In this document: piece by piece, positions 1 to 15,887 of the stretch | Position numbering within the stretch: the first letter of the stretch is position 1 | How the letters are laid out: every line of letters begins with the position of its first letter | Origin: Casuarius casuarius | Lineage: Eukaryota > Chordata > Aves > Casuariiformes > Casuariidae | Length of the DNA stretch: 64,000 bases | Assembly: GCA_003342895.1 (NCBI GenBank) | Contig: PTFA01000028.1 | Span: forward strand, 6,264,029 to 6,328,028 | Direction: 5' to 3' | The notes under the pieces: generated by a model | Seen by the model: the letters and a program-made list of their open reading frames with translations, nothing else | The model's database searches: none | What the model was told of the DNA's origin: nothing | Translations under genes and position numbers: made by a program

Positions 1-589
1 TCATTCCTTTCTTGGTTTTGTTGTCATTACTATCCCAGCCTGTGTTCTTGGCTATGGATGGACTGGAAGGAAAGAAAATCAAGTTCCGTAAGTATCCCCT
101 GGATAAGAAAGGACATACAGATGTGGTGATTAACAAACTGATCTCACTTGGAGAGACCAGCAACATCTTCTTTATTCATGTCTCTTCAGCTGATCACATG
201 GATGGCAAGAGGCCAGATTATTCCCCAGAAGATAGCTCTCTAGTTTCCACATAGACAGGCAGTTGGTTAGGCCCTTGCAAAGCCAATGGAAGAGAAGAGA
301 AGGCAGAGAAGCTATCAGTACGCATTCTCCTTCCTCTGCACGGAGTCACAGCATTACAGCTCCGAGAAGAATAAGGCTCAGCATGTTTTCCAGCCTTTTT
401 GCCATCTTCAGAGTTATTATGAAAGATCCAAAATCTAGAAACCAGCTGAACTTCCTGTCACAAATTAATTGTCCCTTCTCATTATGGCTAAGAGCAGAGG
501 ATATCACAGCTAGTATCAGAAGGATTAAAACTGAACTGTCAATCAGCAAGGAAGAGATTGAGTTCATCTGACTTAGCCACCTTAAAGTT

Positions 590-815
590 ACTTGTCTGGT
601 GTAAGCCCCTTGCCTAGGCTTCCTCTACAGTCAATGGAGTGATTCCAGAGCATGAGTCACTCCTTCCTAAGAATAGTGCCTAAGGTAGGTGGGGTGAATC
701 ACCCTGAGGAATTGCCTGTCTCTCTCTTTGAAGAGCTTTGCCAGCTGTCTTAGATGATAAGCCTTCCTTTTAGGTGCTTAAAGTTAGGTGAGATGAATCA
801 CACCTCAAAATGTCC
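590..815. repeat. Degraded dispersed repeat (tentative)
   Basis: Two related segments about 97 bp apart (678-711 and 775-811) share the pattern GTGC(C/T)TAA..GTAGGTG.G.TGAATCAC. The text resembles old low-copy repeats of sauropsid genomes built around AGGTGCCTAA and AGTCAATGG motifs. The assignment is weak. Confidence 0.3.
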
Positions 816-2399
816 AATTTCAGTCTTCCTGAAACAGGGGAGAGCCAAAGGGAGGCTTGAGTTGAGAGAGAGTTGCAGGTTATGTGCACACACATTGCTG
901 CTGTTTTTAAGTGGCAGCCGTCACCCAGCAGAATATTAATCCAGCCTGGATTTCACAGGAAAGGAGAAAGACGCCTGTATCTGGCTTCAGCATGTTGCAG
1001 TGTGTGTCCTGCCCAGACACTGCGGTGAGAGATGCAAGACTGTCCCCTTCACCTCTGCCCCGCTGGTGTGTTGTGGCTGGCTCCAGCTCTGACAGCTGTT
1101 GGATTTGCATTCCTGCAATATTTTCATTTCAGGCTCTCTCAGGTCTTTACTCCCAATCAGCCTCACAACATATAAACTGCTAAGAGTTGCTATAGCAAGC
1201 TTTTAGATAGGAAGAGGTTAAGTCTTATTCCCCTGGGTGCAGTGACAAGTTGGGGGACAGAGAGAAAGCCAGTATCACCATGAAGTACTGCTTGGGTACT
1301 GGAAAGGCAAATGTGATGTACCACCCTCTCACATAAAGCAACCATTCATTTCCCTTTAGGCATTTTTTCACAAAAAATGTTGACTCTGTGTGGCTCTTTC
1401 ACCTAATTCCATGTAGACAGTTCTGCAGAAGTACTTCAGGTGACTTGTAATATGAAGAAAAAAAAAGAGGAGGAAATAATCCAGCAACCTTCACAGAACA
1501 TTTGTTTTACACAAAGCACAAGGTTTGTGGAGAAAAGAAAGTAAAACATATATAGAAAGAAAACATTTGTAGAGGAAGAAATGTTCTCAGGTATGGATTC
1601 ATTGTTTTTCTTCTGAAAAGCTACAGTTTTCTTAGGATTCAGCAATATGAGACATGTTAGTGAAACCATCATCTGAATAAACTATATTCATGTCTGGTTT
1701 TCTCAATATTATTTGTTCAAAGTCCTGAGGATGACAAGTTCAAATGCTTTTGTGTGCTACCTGTTAAATCTTTCTTTTGGAAATATTTGCACGTTTAAAT
1801 CAGTCGCCTAAACTCCTCCTTCTTTATTATGCAAAGGTAACTTCTTCATGCTAGAAAGAATGGTAAAAGGAGGCAAGAAGTGTTCTTGTAATACAGTTCT
1901 GGCAGGAAATAGGCACAGCAGAGGGTAAAAACTCTGAATTTTCAAAGAATTGTCAGGACTTTTCTGGTTATCTGATTGTTGTTCGGGGGTTAAAGTTCTG
2001 GTCTCCACATAGATTAGCCAAAGTTTGAATAGTGGTTGATTGATTGATACCTGTTTACCCAGAATCCAGAAAGTCCCCACAGTTTCTATTTTTGGCAGTC
2101 TCCACATTTGAGCACACAGGTCCTCAAAGAGATTAGAAAAAAGGATTTACCAGAACTATGTCCTCAGTGGAGCTCCCACAATTAATGCTTTCCGTTGTGT
2201 CAGAGTCGTTGTGAAAGGCCTAGTGTCTTTTGTGCAACCAAAGTCTGACTGAAATCGCNTCTAATCCTGCTTTCCTGAGTGTCCATCCTGCAGGAAAAGC
2301 AGAACTCGTTATTCATTCCCTTATTTCTAGCCAGGGAGGCAAACAGGATTTCACTTTGTTTACCAGACCCTCAGTTTCCAAATTCTAAGTAGGGCCCAT

Positions 2400-3430
2400 T
2401 TTTGGATGGTGGTCCTGCAGCAGACGCATGGCGCAAGCACCGTGGAGAGGCAGAAGATCCACTCTGGGCCTGGTCCTGCTGCTGCTCTCGTTTTGTTCAG
2501 TCCAATCTCCCAGGCCGCGGCCGTGGCAGGCCCCCGCTACGGCACTGGTATTGGAGGAAGAGGAAGGCAGCCACCTTGCTACCCCAAAGATGGCTCGCTC
2601 CCGGCTTGTACAGCACGCGGTGGGTCCTCGAGATACACAACAAGCATCCCCTGAAGGCAGCCATCTCGAGGCACCTGCTCAGGTGCCATATCACTGCCGC
2701 GGGCCCTGGGACTACGCTCACAACCCGGCGGATAAGGGGGATCCTCCCGTGAGGCCATTGGGGCAGCGAGGGGACACACAGGGCCTGCAGGAGGGCTGTC
2801 ACCAGGCCCTCCTCCTCCTCCTCCCCCTGCCTGCCGCCATGTCGCGCTGGCTGGCAGCGAGGGGACTCACAGGGCCTACGGGAGGGCTGTCACCAGGCCC
2901 TCCTCCTCCTCCTCCTCCCCCTGCCTGCTGCCATGTCACGCTGGCTGGCAGCGAGGGGACTCACAGGGCCTATGGGAGGGCTGTCACCAGGCCCTGCATG
3001 ACCGTCTGCCATGTCATGCTGGCTGCCACTCGCTGGTCATTGCACGGCTACCATTCATGGACTGCACTGAGCAGGTGTGAAGGGTGTCGGGAGGCGGGCA
3101 GCGCGTGGTGTTGGTCTGTGCACAACTGCTGGCGCACTGCGGCTCGGCCTCGGCCTGCCGCCTGCTCCCTGTGGCGGGCACCATCCATCTACCACCGCCC
3201 TGTTTGCTCCGCAAGGACCTCTGCCCGCAAAGAGCGCCCTGCTGCCCGGCCACACAGGTTCAGCGCGCGGCCTGTCCAGCCCTCGGCAGCGAAAAGCCTT
3301 CGCCTGGTCTCTCAGCGAAGCCTGAAGACGCCGAGAGCGAGCAGCCTGACGCTGACTCTCTCCTTTTTGGCTTCACAGCTCAGACAAAGGGACCTGCGTG
3401 GAGAAATTATTTGCACACATGACTTAGCAC
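2400..3430 (+). other. GC-rich island with CpGs and a fortuitous or unknown 351-codon frame
   Basis: A sharply bounded GC-rich block in AT-rich surroundings. The plus strand is open for 351 codons (2428-3483). The frame starts with a hydrophobic, signal-peptide-like segment (about residues 12-26), but the rest is low-complexity Pro/Ala/Arg/Leu. The tandem units inside run through it in different frames, which argues against selection on the protein. High GC makes long open frames likely by chance; opposite-strand frames are also open here. It could be a CpG island, a promoter of an unannotated transcript or an inserted GC-rich repeat. Confidence 0.5.
2763..3026 (+). repeat. Tandem repeat, about 91-94 bp unit, nearly three copies
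   Basis: Units start at GCAGCGAGGGGAC at 2763, 2854 and 2948. Copies 1 and 2 are 91 and 94 bp; they differ in the number of CTC triplets (CCTCCTCCTCC tract). Copy 3 (about 79 bp) lacks that tract. Each unit carries a GCCAT-containing motif (2833-2840, 2927-2934, 3005-3012) like the YY1 core. Confidence 0.85.
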
Positions 3431-5018
3431 AAGTCAAACAACTTGGGATGAAAACAATACAAAAAGCATTCCTAAGCCTTTAAAAAATCACACCCACTTG
3501 TGACTGCACAAAGATAAATTTAATTGAATGTGGCTTTTCATATTGCCAGTGAAAAATGACCATCAAATCTTAGCAAGAAAGCAGAGAAGTGGGAGTGTGT
3601 TTGTCTGCAGACAACAAAAATAGAATGACATTTTTGCAAACTATTTTTTCCACTGTCTGCCAAGTATGATTTCTATACAATGTATGATACAGGACAGAAA
3701 TTCGCTGGTCTGTAGATTTCTGCAGATTGTGATCAACCAGTCATAATTTCTCCCAATAGCTGATGGTGGAAGATGTATGATTCATGACCTAACTAACCTT
3801 ATTTTTAGATGTTGAGCTCTGTGGCTGCAGAGGAGATTGTGTTGCTAAACATATCTTCTGGGAGCAGAAAAGAGCTCAACTATTTAAAAGAATAGTGCCT
3901 ATTTAAAACAATCAGTTTACTAATGAGAAAAATTGTAAGAAATATGTTCATCTGAGATCTAACAGCACTTTATATTAAATGAAACAAACCTATAATTGTA
4001 GCTTTTAATAGGTATTTCTTATAAGAACCTCTAAAGCCTAGTGACAGTGCTGTGATTATTAATAACTACTACTATTCTGTGGTGCCCAGATACCAGTCAT
4101 GGGTATTATGTCACTGCAGTGAGCAAAATATGGGCAGATTTTCGAATGGAAACTTCAGCTAGAGCTGGAACAGGGATCTCTTTCTGTTTCTAGACTGCCT
4201 GCCTGACATCCCTGGATAACCCCTCCTGAGGCAAAATACAGATGGGAATGAAGAAATTAAGATACTGCATTCTAATAACGAGTGGGAGAAAACAGCGCTC
4301 AGACTCAGTCTTGCCCTGTGCCCCCTCACTTCCTCCCTCTTCTTCATTCTCATGTTGGTTTTCCCAATCAGATATATTCATGCAGCTGGTAAATTATGTT
4401 TGGATACAAAGAGTGACAGGCTGGCTTCATGGAAATCAGTGACAAAACTCGCATTGATTTCAGGAAAGCCAGAATTTTATCTGCAGTGTAAAAGGGCAGA
4501 TTTATAGATCATTATTATGATACTGCTTTTGCAGGGGTATGAGATTAGGAGAACTGTTATTTTGACACTATTTGGCATGAGCCTGTTTTGGAGCTACTCA
4601 GCTACCCCATTCAGTTCAGTAAATAGGAGGGCTGTGACTCAGCTGAAATTGTTTGCTTTCTAGTTCCCTCTAATATGGGCATTTGGGTCTCATTTTTAAA
4701 GTAGGGCACATACATATAGAAAGAGTCAGCAAAGGAGTCTGTTGAATAAATGTTTCAGTTCTTACTGAAGCCTTGACAACTGAAATGCAGTTTCAAAACA
4801 ACCTTTATTCTGCTTGAAGACTTAGTACAATTTTTAAAGCAACTTAAAACCAAGACACAGCTCCATCAACTCTATAGCTTGAACAAAATTTCAAGGAGGC
4901 AAGTTTTCACTGTTGCCTTGTAAAGGCAATTTACAACCCACCTCACCCTCCACCTCCTCAAAGACCATTTTGAAACAAAGTAATCTTAATGTTTTAAACA
5001 CATTTAACAGAACAGAGC

Positions 5019-5024
5019 TTTATT
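5019..5024 (-). terminator. Candidate distal polyadenylation signal AATAAA
   Basis: The minus strand reads AAAAATAAAGCTCTG, a canonical hexamer about 4.1 kb after the stop codon. A further AATAAA lies at 4809-4804, so the distal end could be about 215 nt longer. Confidence 0.5.
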
Positions 5025-5657
5025 TTTAAAACAAGAATAAAAAAAAATAGCAGCATCTTGGGCAGCTAATGCAGTCTCATCAGGACAAGTGCAATATAAC
5101 GTTACCAACTCACACAGCCCAGTTTAGTCTTCTACTGCAGTAAATACATGATTATTCTACATAAAATGTTGCGTTTTGGAACCTTGTCCCATGGGAGGCA
5201 TTGTGCTTTGAGCTGCCCATTTCTAAAGTGACCCTGAAAAAAATAATATCAGGATTCACTTTCCCAACTTAATACCATGCATAGCAAAAGCACTGTGTGA
5301 AAATCAGCAGAAGTTTTCCCCATTAGAAGCATCTGAAGGTTTTCCCAAGCATTATTATTTCATTGCCAATTACAAGACAAAGCCATTTCTTTACTACAGA
5401 ACAGTTGACACCAAATAGAAAATTTGAAGATTTGGTTTTACAAATTGTTTGACAAGATTTCTTAGATAAGTGAACCATACATAAAAGCTTTAAAAAGAAA
5501 AAAAAACACAGAAACTTAGCCTTTTAACTGTATTTGGAAACATGCCACACCCACTAAGATCTAGTGTGTATGTGTGTAAACAAAGTTAATGATGTCACTT
5601 ACTGAAGTCAGCAAAAAGATTATGTTTGGTGCAAATGGGGCTATATTAGGATCGATT

Positions 5658-5710
5658 CATACATACACACCGCATGGGTGTGTGCATATGCACACAACCA
5701 TGCACACCCC
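5658..5710 (+). repeat. CA/TG alternating repeat in the 3' UTR
   Basis: CATACATACACACCGCATGG then GTGTGTGCATATGCACACAAC; partly self-complementary, so it could form a hairpin in the mRNA. Confidence 0.6.
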
Positions 5711-7977
5711 CAAACCCTCAAATCCAAATTTCAAATTAAAGAAATCAAAAACTCGCACGATTTTTCCTCATATTGCTTGGGAGTGCTAGGTTCTCTGTGC
5801 TATGCGTCATACCTTTCAAAAGCTTTGTGAAAGTGCTGCTGCAGTACAGCATAACTCAGGGATTTAAAATAAAACAAAAAAATCCCCAAACCAAAAAACC
5901 AAACTGAACCAAATCCCACCCCTGAATCATATTAGATGGAAACACTATGTATCAATAGAAATACAGAAAAGCACCATGTTTCTTCAGTTATATTCACATA
6001 TTTTTTTTTTCCAGATAAATAGTTTGTTTTAGATCAAATCAAAACTGGAGTGAGCAATACGGCATATTAAGGAAAAACAACTCTGCAGCGGACAGGGCCT
6101 TTGGCAGGATGCAGTGCCATGTGTTGTGGAGGAAGGGAAATGCAGAGGCCACCCAATGCCTGGATACTACAGAACTCCCTTGCATGCCCACTCTGAGGGT
6201 CTAAGTGATCCTTGTGCATTGCACGGACCCTGCATAGGCAGGACTTCTCCTTAAGAAGCCCTAAGCACTAATTCTCACAACACAGTGCTTGACTTACTGT
6301 TGCTTATGGAAGAAAAGCAAGTGCCAAATTTGCATAAGCACTAGTTTTTCTCTGCTACAACCGCAGATGGAGTGACGTAGTATGGCATGACAGAAGAACA
6401 AATGGCATCCCATAAGGGGCTGGGCATGCTAAGAATATGGCCCACTGATATAGCAGAGATTTTCTTACTATGAGGAAAATTAGATCCAAATTAGATCCAA
6501 AACTACCATAAAATTTCTTGAGAAATATTTAGTGAAACATCAATTCCGGTTACATACAATTTTCTTATAGAGAAAAAAAGTAGAATTTTAGGCTCAAAAT
6601 TTCAAAAATTAATATATGTAGGAAGAGTATTTTGGACTGCGTTAAATTGTTGTATATTGAACTAATTTGTAACTTTAAGCCCAGTAGTATGACTGTCATG
6701 ATAGCATAACTGTTGATGCTTTTAATAGTAAAGGAGAGTTACTAGAAAATCAAATTCACATGGTCCCATCTGAGAGACCTGACTGGCGAAGGATGAGGAA
6801 GGGAAGAGATGAAGACTAAAATTCTATCCAGAAAAAAACATTCAGAATAATTTTTTAAGTGATGACTATCTTGATATATTAATGTTGATTGAACCTTGTT
6901 TCCTGATATAAGTTTCAGTAAGAAAATACATCTACAGGAAAGCAAGAACAACCCACCAAAAAAAGCACAAAATCCAAATAAAAACAAAAGCCTTACAGCA
7001 TCAGAAATGAAGGGATAATGTAAAAATTAAGAGATAATATAAAAACTACTGGTGACTGGCAAATTTCCTATTATTTCCAATAGCTTAATAAGTACTGCAT
7101 ACTTTGTCTTAACACATATATTTCTAGAACAGAGCTATTATGAGAGAACTCCATGGGTTTTGATTGCATATGAAACTGCCTTTAATAGTAATGGGTTTTC
7201 CCCTTGCATCTCAAGGGAAGAATATACTCTTATCTTCACTTAGTCAAAACTTTTCCAAGATTTCTCTGAACACCATTACTTTATCAGCTTTCAATGTGCG
7301 AATTTACTCAGTGTGGTTAGGGAAATTAATAATCATTTCGAGCCACCCACAGTGAATAGCCCCAGAATTCCTAATAAGTTTGTGTTAGTGGGATTCATGT
7401 ATTTGTTTCCTTTAACGGAGCCACAATTCTGTAAGTCTTTGGTGCTGAATTGTAAAAGTGTTCACTTTGATATTGCCTCAGTCCATAAGCTTATGAAAAT
7501 AAATCCAAAATGTTAATTATGACAGCCTGATATTTTTCAAACAAAGGTTTTCCAATCTTAATTAGCTCTATGTTGTATCCAATTGTTCTGAGCAAAGGTG
7601 AGAGCTTTTTTCACGACACTAATACAAAAAACAATCCTAGGCAACACTTTAGAGAAACTTCCTTCATATGAAATGAAAATATCTTGACATGCTAACAAAA
7701 ATTCTGCCACAGTAGGTCAAGATGTCATCTATTTACTATGAAGAGTGGATTCATTCTGAAATCCAAACTCTCTCTCCTCATAGCCAAATTTTCCTTTGTT
7801 TTTTTCTGCAGTCACTATCAGAAAAGGATATACAACTTTTCTTCTTCCAAATACAAAGACAATCAAGACAGAAGTTCAAAATGCTTCATGAAGCAAACAT
7901 AGCACGGTACCATATTCTAAAGATATCTCTGAAACAATATTGTTGGACTCAATGATAATTTGTAATGTTCATATACT

Positions 7978-7983
7978 TTTATT
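7978..7983 (-). terminator. Candidate proximal polyadenylation signal AATAAA
   Basis: The minus strand reads CAATAAAAGTATATG. It would give a short 3' UTR of about 1.15 kb that keeps the sites at 8001-8825 but drops those at 5970 and 7488. Use of this site is not provable from sequence. Confidence 0.3.
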
Positions 7984-8000
7984 GAATAAAGCAGCTTTGA

Positions 8001-8010
8001 AGCTTATCAG
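8001..8010 (-). promoter_or_regulatory. miR-21 seed match with extended pairing
   Basis: The mRNA-sense string CTGATAAGCT is complementary to miR-21 positions 2-11. A second 7-mer match (ATAAGCT) lies at 7494-7488. Pairing is read from sequence using the known miR-21 seed; function is inferred. Confidence 0.4.
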
Positions 8011-8226
8011 GCACTGCCCAACAAAATATTTAGTCAAAAAAAATTATGAACTTTTTAAACTTTGAGCTAGTAGCTCAATATTCTATACAAAGAAAACTGT
8101 AAAATATTTCATAGTTTTAATTCTGAAGCCAACTCTTGCTGGCTTCCTGTACATTTCTTTTTAAAAAAACAAACAACCAACAAAATGAATAACAAAAAAT
8201 TATCATCAGGAAAAATATTCTCAGGC

Positions 8227-8275
8227 AAAAGAAAGAAAGAAAGAAAAAGAAAGCAAGGAAAGAAGAAAGAAAAAC
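8227..8275 (+). repeat. (GAAA)n microsatellite in the 3' UTR
   Basis: GAAAGAAAGAAAGAAA followed by imperfect GAAA/GGAA units; pyrimidine-rich (TTTC) on the mRNA strand. Confidence 0.8.
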
Positions 8276-8811
8276 AAGTTTAACCTGTAGATATGCTTGA
8301 GACAAGACTAAAGCCTACAGAAAATTCAGTATTGCATAGCACGGTCTAAGGATTCAGCTTTCAGCAAACAGAAAAGGGAAAAGAGAAGCAGTTTGGTATT
8401 GATAGTTTCCATCAATGATAGTTAGTCATCCAATACTATTTACATTATTATATACTGTATGCCATTGAAAGTCCTGTTTTCTTCAGTCTTAAATATATTC
8501 TTAAAACAGGATTTTTAAATGTCTAAACAAAACACTTCCTGGCACTTTGCTATTACAATTCCTCTGAACAACATACTGTAACTGAAGTCCTTTTAAAGTG
8601 TCCCTTATAAATGAAAGTGCCATTCTGCTACATATCTTTCACCGGAATCCAAAAAATCCACAATGCTGTGTGTCTGGATCCACTGAGTACAGCAACACCA
8701 AATCCAAACCAGGTCATGACCAAGAAATTCCGATAACCGGATCACAAAGACCTCTTACACCTGGGGTCTGCAGAATCCAACGTTCTAGCTGGTAAAGCTT
8801 CAGAAGTGGTC

Positions 8812-8825
8812 GTAAACAAGCACCA
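8812..8825 (-). promoter_or_regulatory. Abutting miR-29 and miR-30 seed matches in the 3' UTR
   Basis: In mRNA sense TGGTGCT (8825-8819), the 7-mer match to miR-29 positions 2-8, is followed without a gap by TGTTTAC (8818-8812), the 7-mer match to miR-30. p85alpha is an established miR-29 target in mammals. A second miR-29 7-mer is at 5976-5970. Confidence 0.45.
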
Positions 8826-9128
8826 TGGTTAAAGGCCTCTATGTCCCTGCAGGGAGATCAGGTTAGGATTTCTCTCTCTGGTGTTTTTCTTTTCTTAATT
8901 AAAAAAAAAGCACTTCAGATTAGAAACATATGTTCACAGCTTAATACTGTGATCTCTCCCACTGCAGTTGTGAAGAAAAGCTCTAGTCCCATCTGAAGAC
9001 AGATAGCTTTGATACTGCAGCTCAAATTCTTGAGTAAGGCTGAAAGGAGCCTTCTCTCTCCAGAGGCCTCAATGTTGTCAAATCTTTTCTTTAGAAAAAA
9101 AACCAAACAGCCCAGAGTATTAAGATCT

Positions 9129-9770
<642 letters not shown>

Positions 9771-9941
9771 ACAACAGAGCAAGCATAGCAGCCTTGTTTG
9801 CTGCTCTCTCGGACAAGGAATGTTCCATCTCGCTTTCCCCGCAGCAGATTTTCAGCTTGGCTTCTATTGATATTTCCCACATTCCATGTTCTCTCATCAT
9901 GATGGGGCAAGTCCTCATCATCTTCTACCATAGAGTATTGG
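9771..9941 (-). CDS. PIK3R1: PIK3R1 cSH2 exon with FLVR motif
   Basis: 171 nt, residues 605-661, from [16 protein letters not shown] to CYACSVV. It has the Trp of ERTWNVG at the start of the C-terminal SH2 domain and GTFLVRES with the phosphotyrosine-binding Arg649, the residue mutated in human SHORT syndrome. The NINRSQAEN stretch differs slightly from human. Acceptor TTTCAACAG, donor GTTGT|GTATGT. Confidence 0.97.
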
Positions 9942-12311
9942 CTGTTGAAATATGACAAAATACATGTATGAAACATGTTACAGAGCAAAAACCAAGAGCA
10001 AACTACTTCCTCCTTCACACTACTTGAACAAAAGTAAGTCAATGGCTAGTAGGATGCCTCCCTGGTAAAACCAGGGATGTAAATCATGTAAAACTGCAAC
10101 ATTTCAACTGCTGAGTAAAAATAAAATGTAAGCTCTGGTCCTCGATTCTTTTAAAAATACTTGTGTAAATCTGAAAAAGGAAATAAAAGGATGCTGTTTT
10201 ATGTTTCAAAATCTGCTATGAGCACTTTGGTACTTCTACTGTTGCTCACTGTTTTGGTAAGTAGCAAGCCCAGTGAAATCAATTTCTTCCAAGTCAGCTT
10301 CATTTTCAAATCAGAATACTTGGTCAGCAGTGAAAAATAATGCAGTATATTGACTACAGCTGCTGCTTGGGAAAGCTATGAGCAGCCATACAGGTAGACA
10401 GATTAATTACTCATAGGGGAGATGGCTACATGGGAAGGGTGAAATAATAGAGTGATCTCTCTCCTTATAACCAGATTATGAGAAGAGTATATGATAGTTT
10501 TCTCTTCCAAAACAGCCTCCAACTATAAAGATAATTCAAAGCTGAAGAGACTCCCTCCAAGCTAAAGATCACCATGAAAGAAGATGTCTCCAGATTGATT
10601 GTGTGGACAGCACTGACATCCTGCAGCTCCAGGACTCTCTACTTGTCCAGTAGCCTATACTGGTGTGCCCTTCCTCTCCCATTCAGCTTGTAATCAATGT
10701 GTGTTTGGCAAATACATCTATTCTCTCTGTAACTGGTATTTAATCAGTTTTTGTTCCTCTAAGAAAACGTGACTTCCCACTCATCCATAGTTCTGTATTT
10801 CTGAAGATTCTCAAAAGTCTACAGAAATCAGCAATCTCGCACAGAATTCAATTTTTCAGAAAGAGAAGGGAGTTCTTTTTTTTCATATGACACTCCATCT
10901 AGCTCCCTTATCCCATCACACCCCTTTGTCCTGCAAGATATTCAAATGTATTCAGCAGTGGCTCTGTCTTCAACCAGCACCTAAAGAAAGGGATTGCTAT
11001 TTTCTACTGCTGCTCCCTATACTGATTTTTTCTGCTTTATAATGTTAGAAAACAGTCAAATTCCAAAAGTTTAATTTGTCAGCAGAAACCTGAGTATATA
11101 TCAGATTCACTGGCAAGGACAGTCACAGAGTTAAAGAAAAGAAAGATTTTCTTTAAATGGATTCACTTACTAGTTTGATGCAATGCTAAGTTATTCTTTC
11201 TGTCTAGTGGTTTACTGATGGAAGTTCCAATTGGAACAGGCGGCTACATATTCTCCATTATATTATCTTTGATCTGTGCTAGGACTGCGTGAATAACATG
11301 ACTTCAAAATGTCTGTGCCATTTTTATAACCTTGCTTCTACCAATGCAGCCACAGCAGAAAGGCACAATTTCCAGGATAACAGTAGGAGACTCGGTAAAC
11401 CAAACCAAATTAAAATGTACTACTAATGTGGACAAGGCCAGAATGCAAACCCACAAAACAGTCATTGTCAATCTGGTGTTTTTGCTATATGTCACTCAGC
11501 CAGGCAGCGTAAAAAGTATGCACAGGAAGCTACATAGGTGACAATGTTGATATGGATTTTTACTCAGACCATTCTGTTTTTTATATTTGTTCATTTCTTC
11601 TCTCTTTAGTATTTTAAACTGTGAATTCAAGTCACTTTTGATATTATTTTATGGTTTTCATTTGGTTATATTTGGTCTACATTCTGATCAACTGGGTGCC
11701 TTTTGCTTTTTGCCCAGAAATTAAGTGATACCTATGCAGTGGCCAAGTCCAAGTCAAAAACATAAATGAAACTGAATTGCTCAAATGACAGAATACTATC
11801 CTGCTCCTACTTCTCAGAAAAATTAACTACACCACAAACCAGAGAAGAACCACTCTTCAACATACAAATTTTATCATCTCTGATATCACTGTGATATNGT
11901 ACTATGGTACCACTATACTGGATGGCTCCATGATACCAACACTTGAACTTTGGAAAGAGCCTGCCTGTGCCAGAGACCTTCTGAACATTTATCCATCCAC
12001 GTAACACCCCTCCAAGATACTAACACCTTATGATCTTCACTTTACTGGTAAGAATAAAGACACTGGTTAGGTTCCAGGGCTTTGCTGTAGTCACCCGATT
12101 ATGCAGCTCTCTGAACGATAACACTATGGGGTGAGATAGAGTCCTTTCTAATACTTGCATTACGTAGGCTGCCATGTGTTAAGTGTACACTGTTACTGGA
12201 TACCTAGGCTTGAGATTTCCTTTATGTGGTCCTGTAATTAAATATGCTTTATCTCATTATTGTGTAAGATGAATTGAAATACCAGGAATATTTAAATCTT
12301 TTAATACTCAC
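9942..12311 (-). other. Intron between the linker exon and cSH2
   Basis: 2.37 kb, GTGAGT...CAACAG. AT-rich; no repeat or gene recognised. One ambiguous base at 11898. Confidence 0.9.
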
Positions 12312-12380
12312 TCTTCTGTATTTTCATTGCCCAGCCATTCATTTAGCTTCTTCTGCCGAACACCTTTTTGAGTCAGCCAC
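12312..12380 (-). CDS. PIK3R1: PIK3R1 iSH2-cSH2 linker exon (residues 582-604)
   Basis: 69 nt, from MWLTQKGVRQKKLNEWL to NENTE. It contains the end of the second iSH2 helix and the linker to cSH2. Acceptor TTTTGTCCAG, donor GAAGA|GTGAGT. Confidence 0.97.
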
Positions 12381-12482
12381 CTGGACAAAAATTACAAATA
12401 AAAATAATTGTTATTCAGAGAAGCTGGATGCCAATAAAAACAAACTTTAAAAAATAGTTTTATTAATTCATAATGGTACTTA

Positions 12483-12704
<222 letters not shown>

Positions 12705-12876
12705 TCACAACTTTATCTGCCATTTTCTCACGTAGATATTTAAGAGAACAGATGTAGGTGCACAAACTCACATCTACCCTAGCTAAGGCTTGCTTAGCTT
12801 ACAGCTGAACAACTGTAAACTTGCCAAAGGGCTTTAGTTTTAGGTAGATCTGTACTTGGCATTGTTCCTTTCCTCA

Positions 12877-14921
<2,045 letters not shown>

Positions 14922-14938
14922 TCAAATACTATTGCCTA

Positions 14939-15784
<846 letters not shown>

Positions 15785-15887
15785 CTTGAGATATCTCCCC
15801 AGTACCATTCAGCATCTTGTAATGACATGTTGTTATTCATACCGTTGTTAGTTACAGTATTAGGTTTTGGTGGCTTAGGAGGCAGTG
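15785..15887 (-). CDS. PIK3R1: PIK3R1 common exon (second proline-rich segment and start of nSH2)
   Basis: 103 nt, p85alpha residues 306-339, (A/T)[14 protein letters not shown] to WGDIS. This is the first exon shared by all three isoforms. The acceptor CTGCAG at 15889-15888 receives three different upstream donors, all in phase 1. It contains the class I proline-rich motif PPKPPKP and the WYWGDIS segment that begins the N-terminal SH2 domain. Confidence 0.97.

Larger units (their letters stand above)
1..4999. other. Intergenic sequence downstream of PIK3R1
   Basis: No gene is recognised. Contents are a possible degraded sauropsid repeat at about 590-815, a GC-rich island at 2.40-3.43 kb, and otherwise AT-rich sequence without clear features. 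Short open frames in 1-600 and 4.1-4.5 kb do not resemble known proteins. Confidence 0.6.
5000..9128 (-). other. PIK3R1: Probable PIK3R1 3' UTR
   Basis: AT-rich sequence with no coding potential follows the stop codon. The distal AATAAA at 5024-5019 (minus) would give a 3' UTR of about 4.1 kb, close to the long 3' UTR known for mammalian PIK3R1. It holds seed matches for miR-29, miR-30 and miR-21, listed separately, a Pumilio-type TGTAAATA at 8444-8437 and GT/CA and GAAA microsatellites. The exact end is an inference. Confidence 0.6.

Noticed and set aside
2428..3483. 351-codon open frame with a signal-peptide-like start as a secreted-protein gene
   Set aside because: The tandem units pass through it in different frames, the composition is low-complexity and GC-driven, and frames on the other strand are open too. 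No splice or family evidence.
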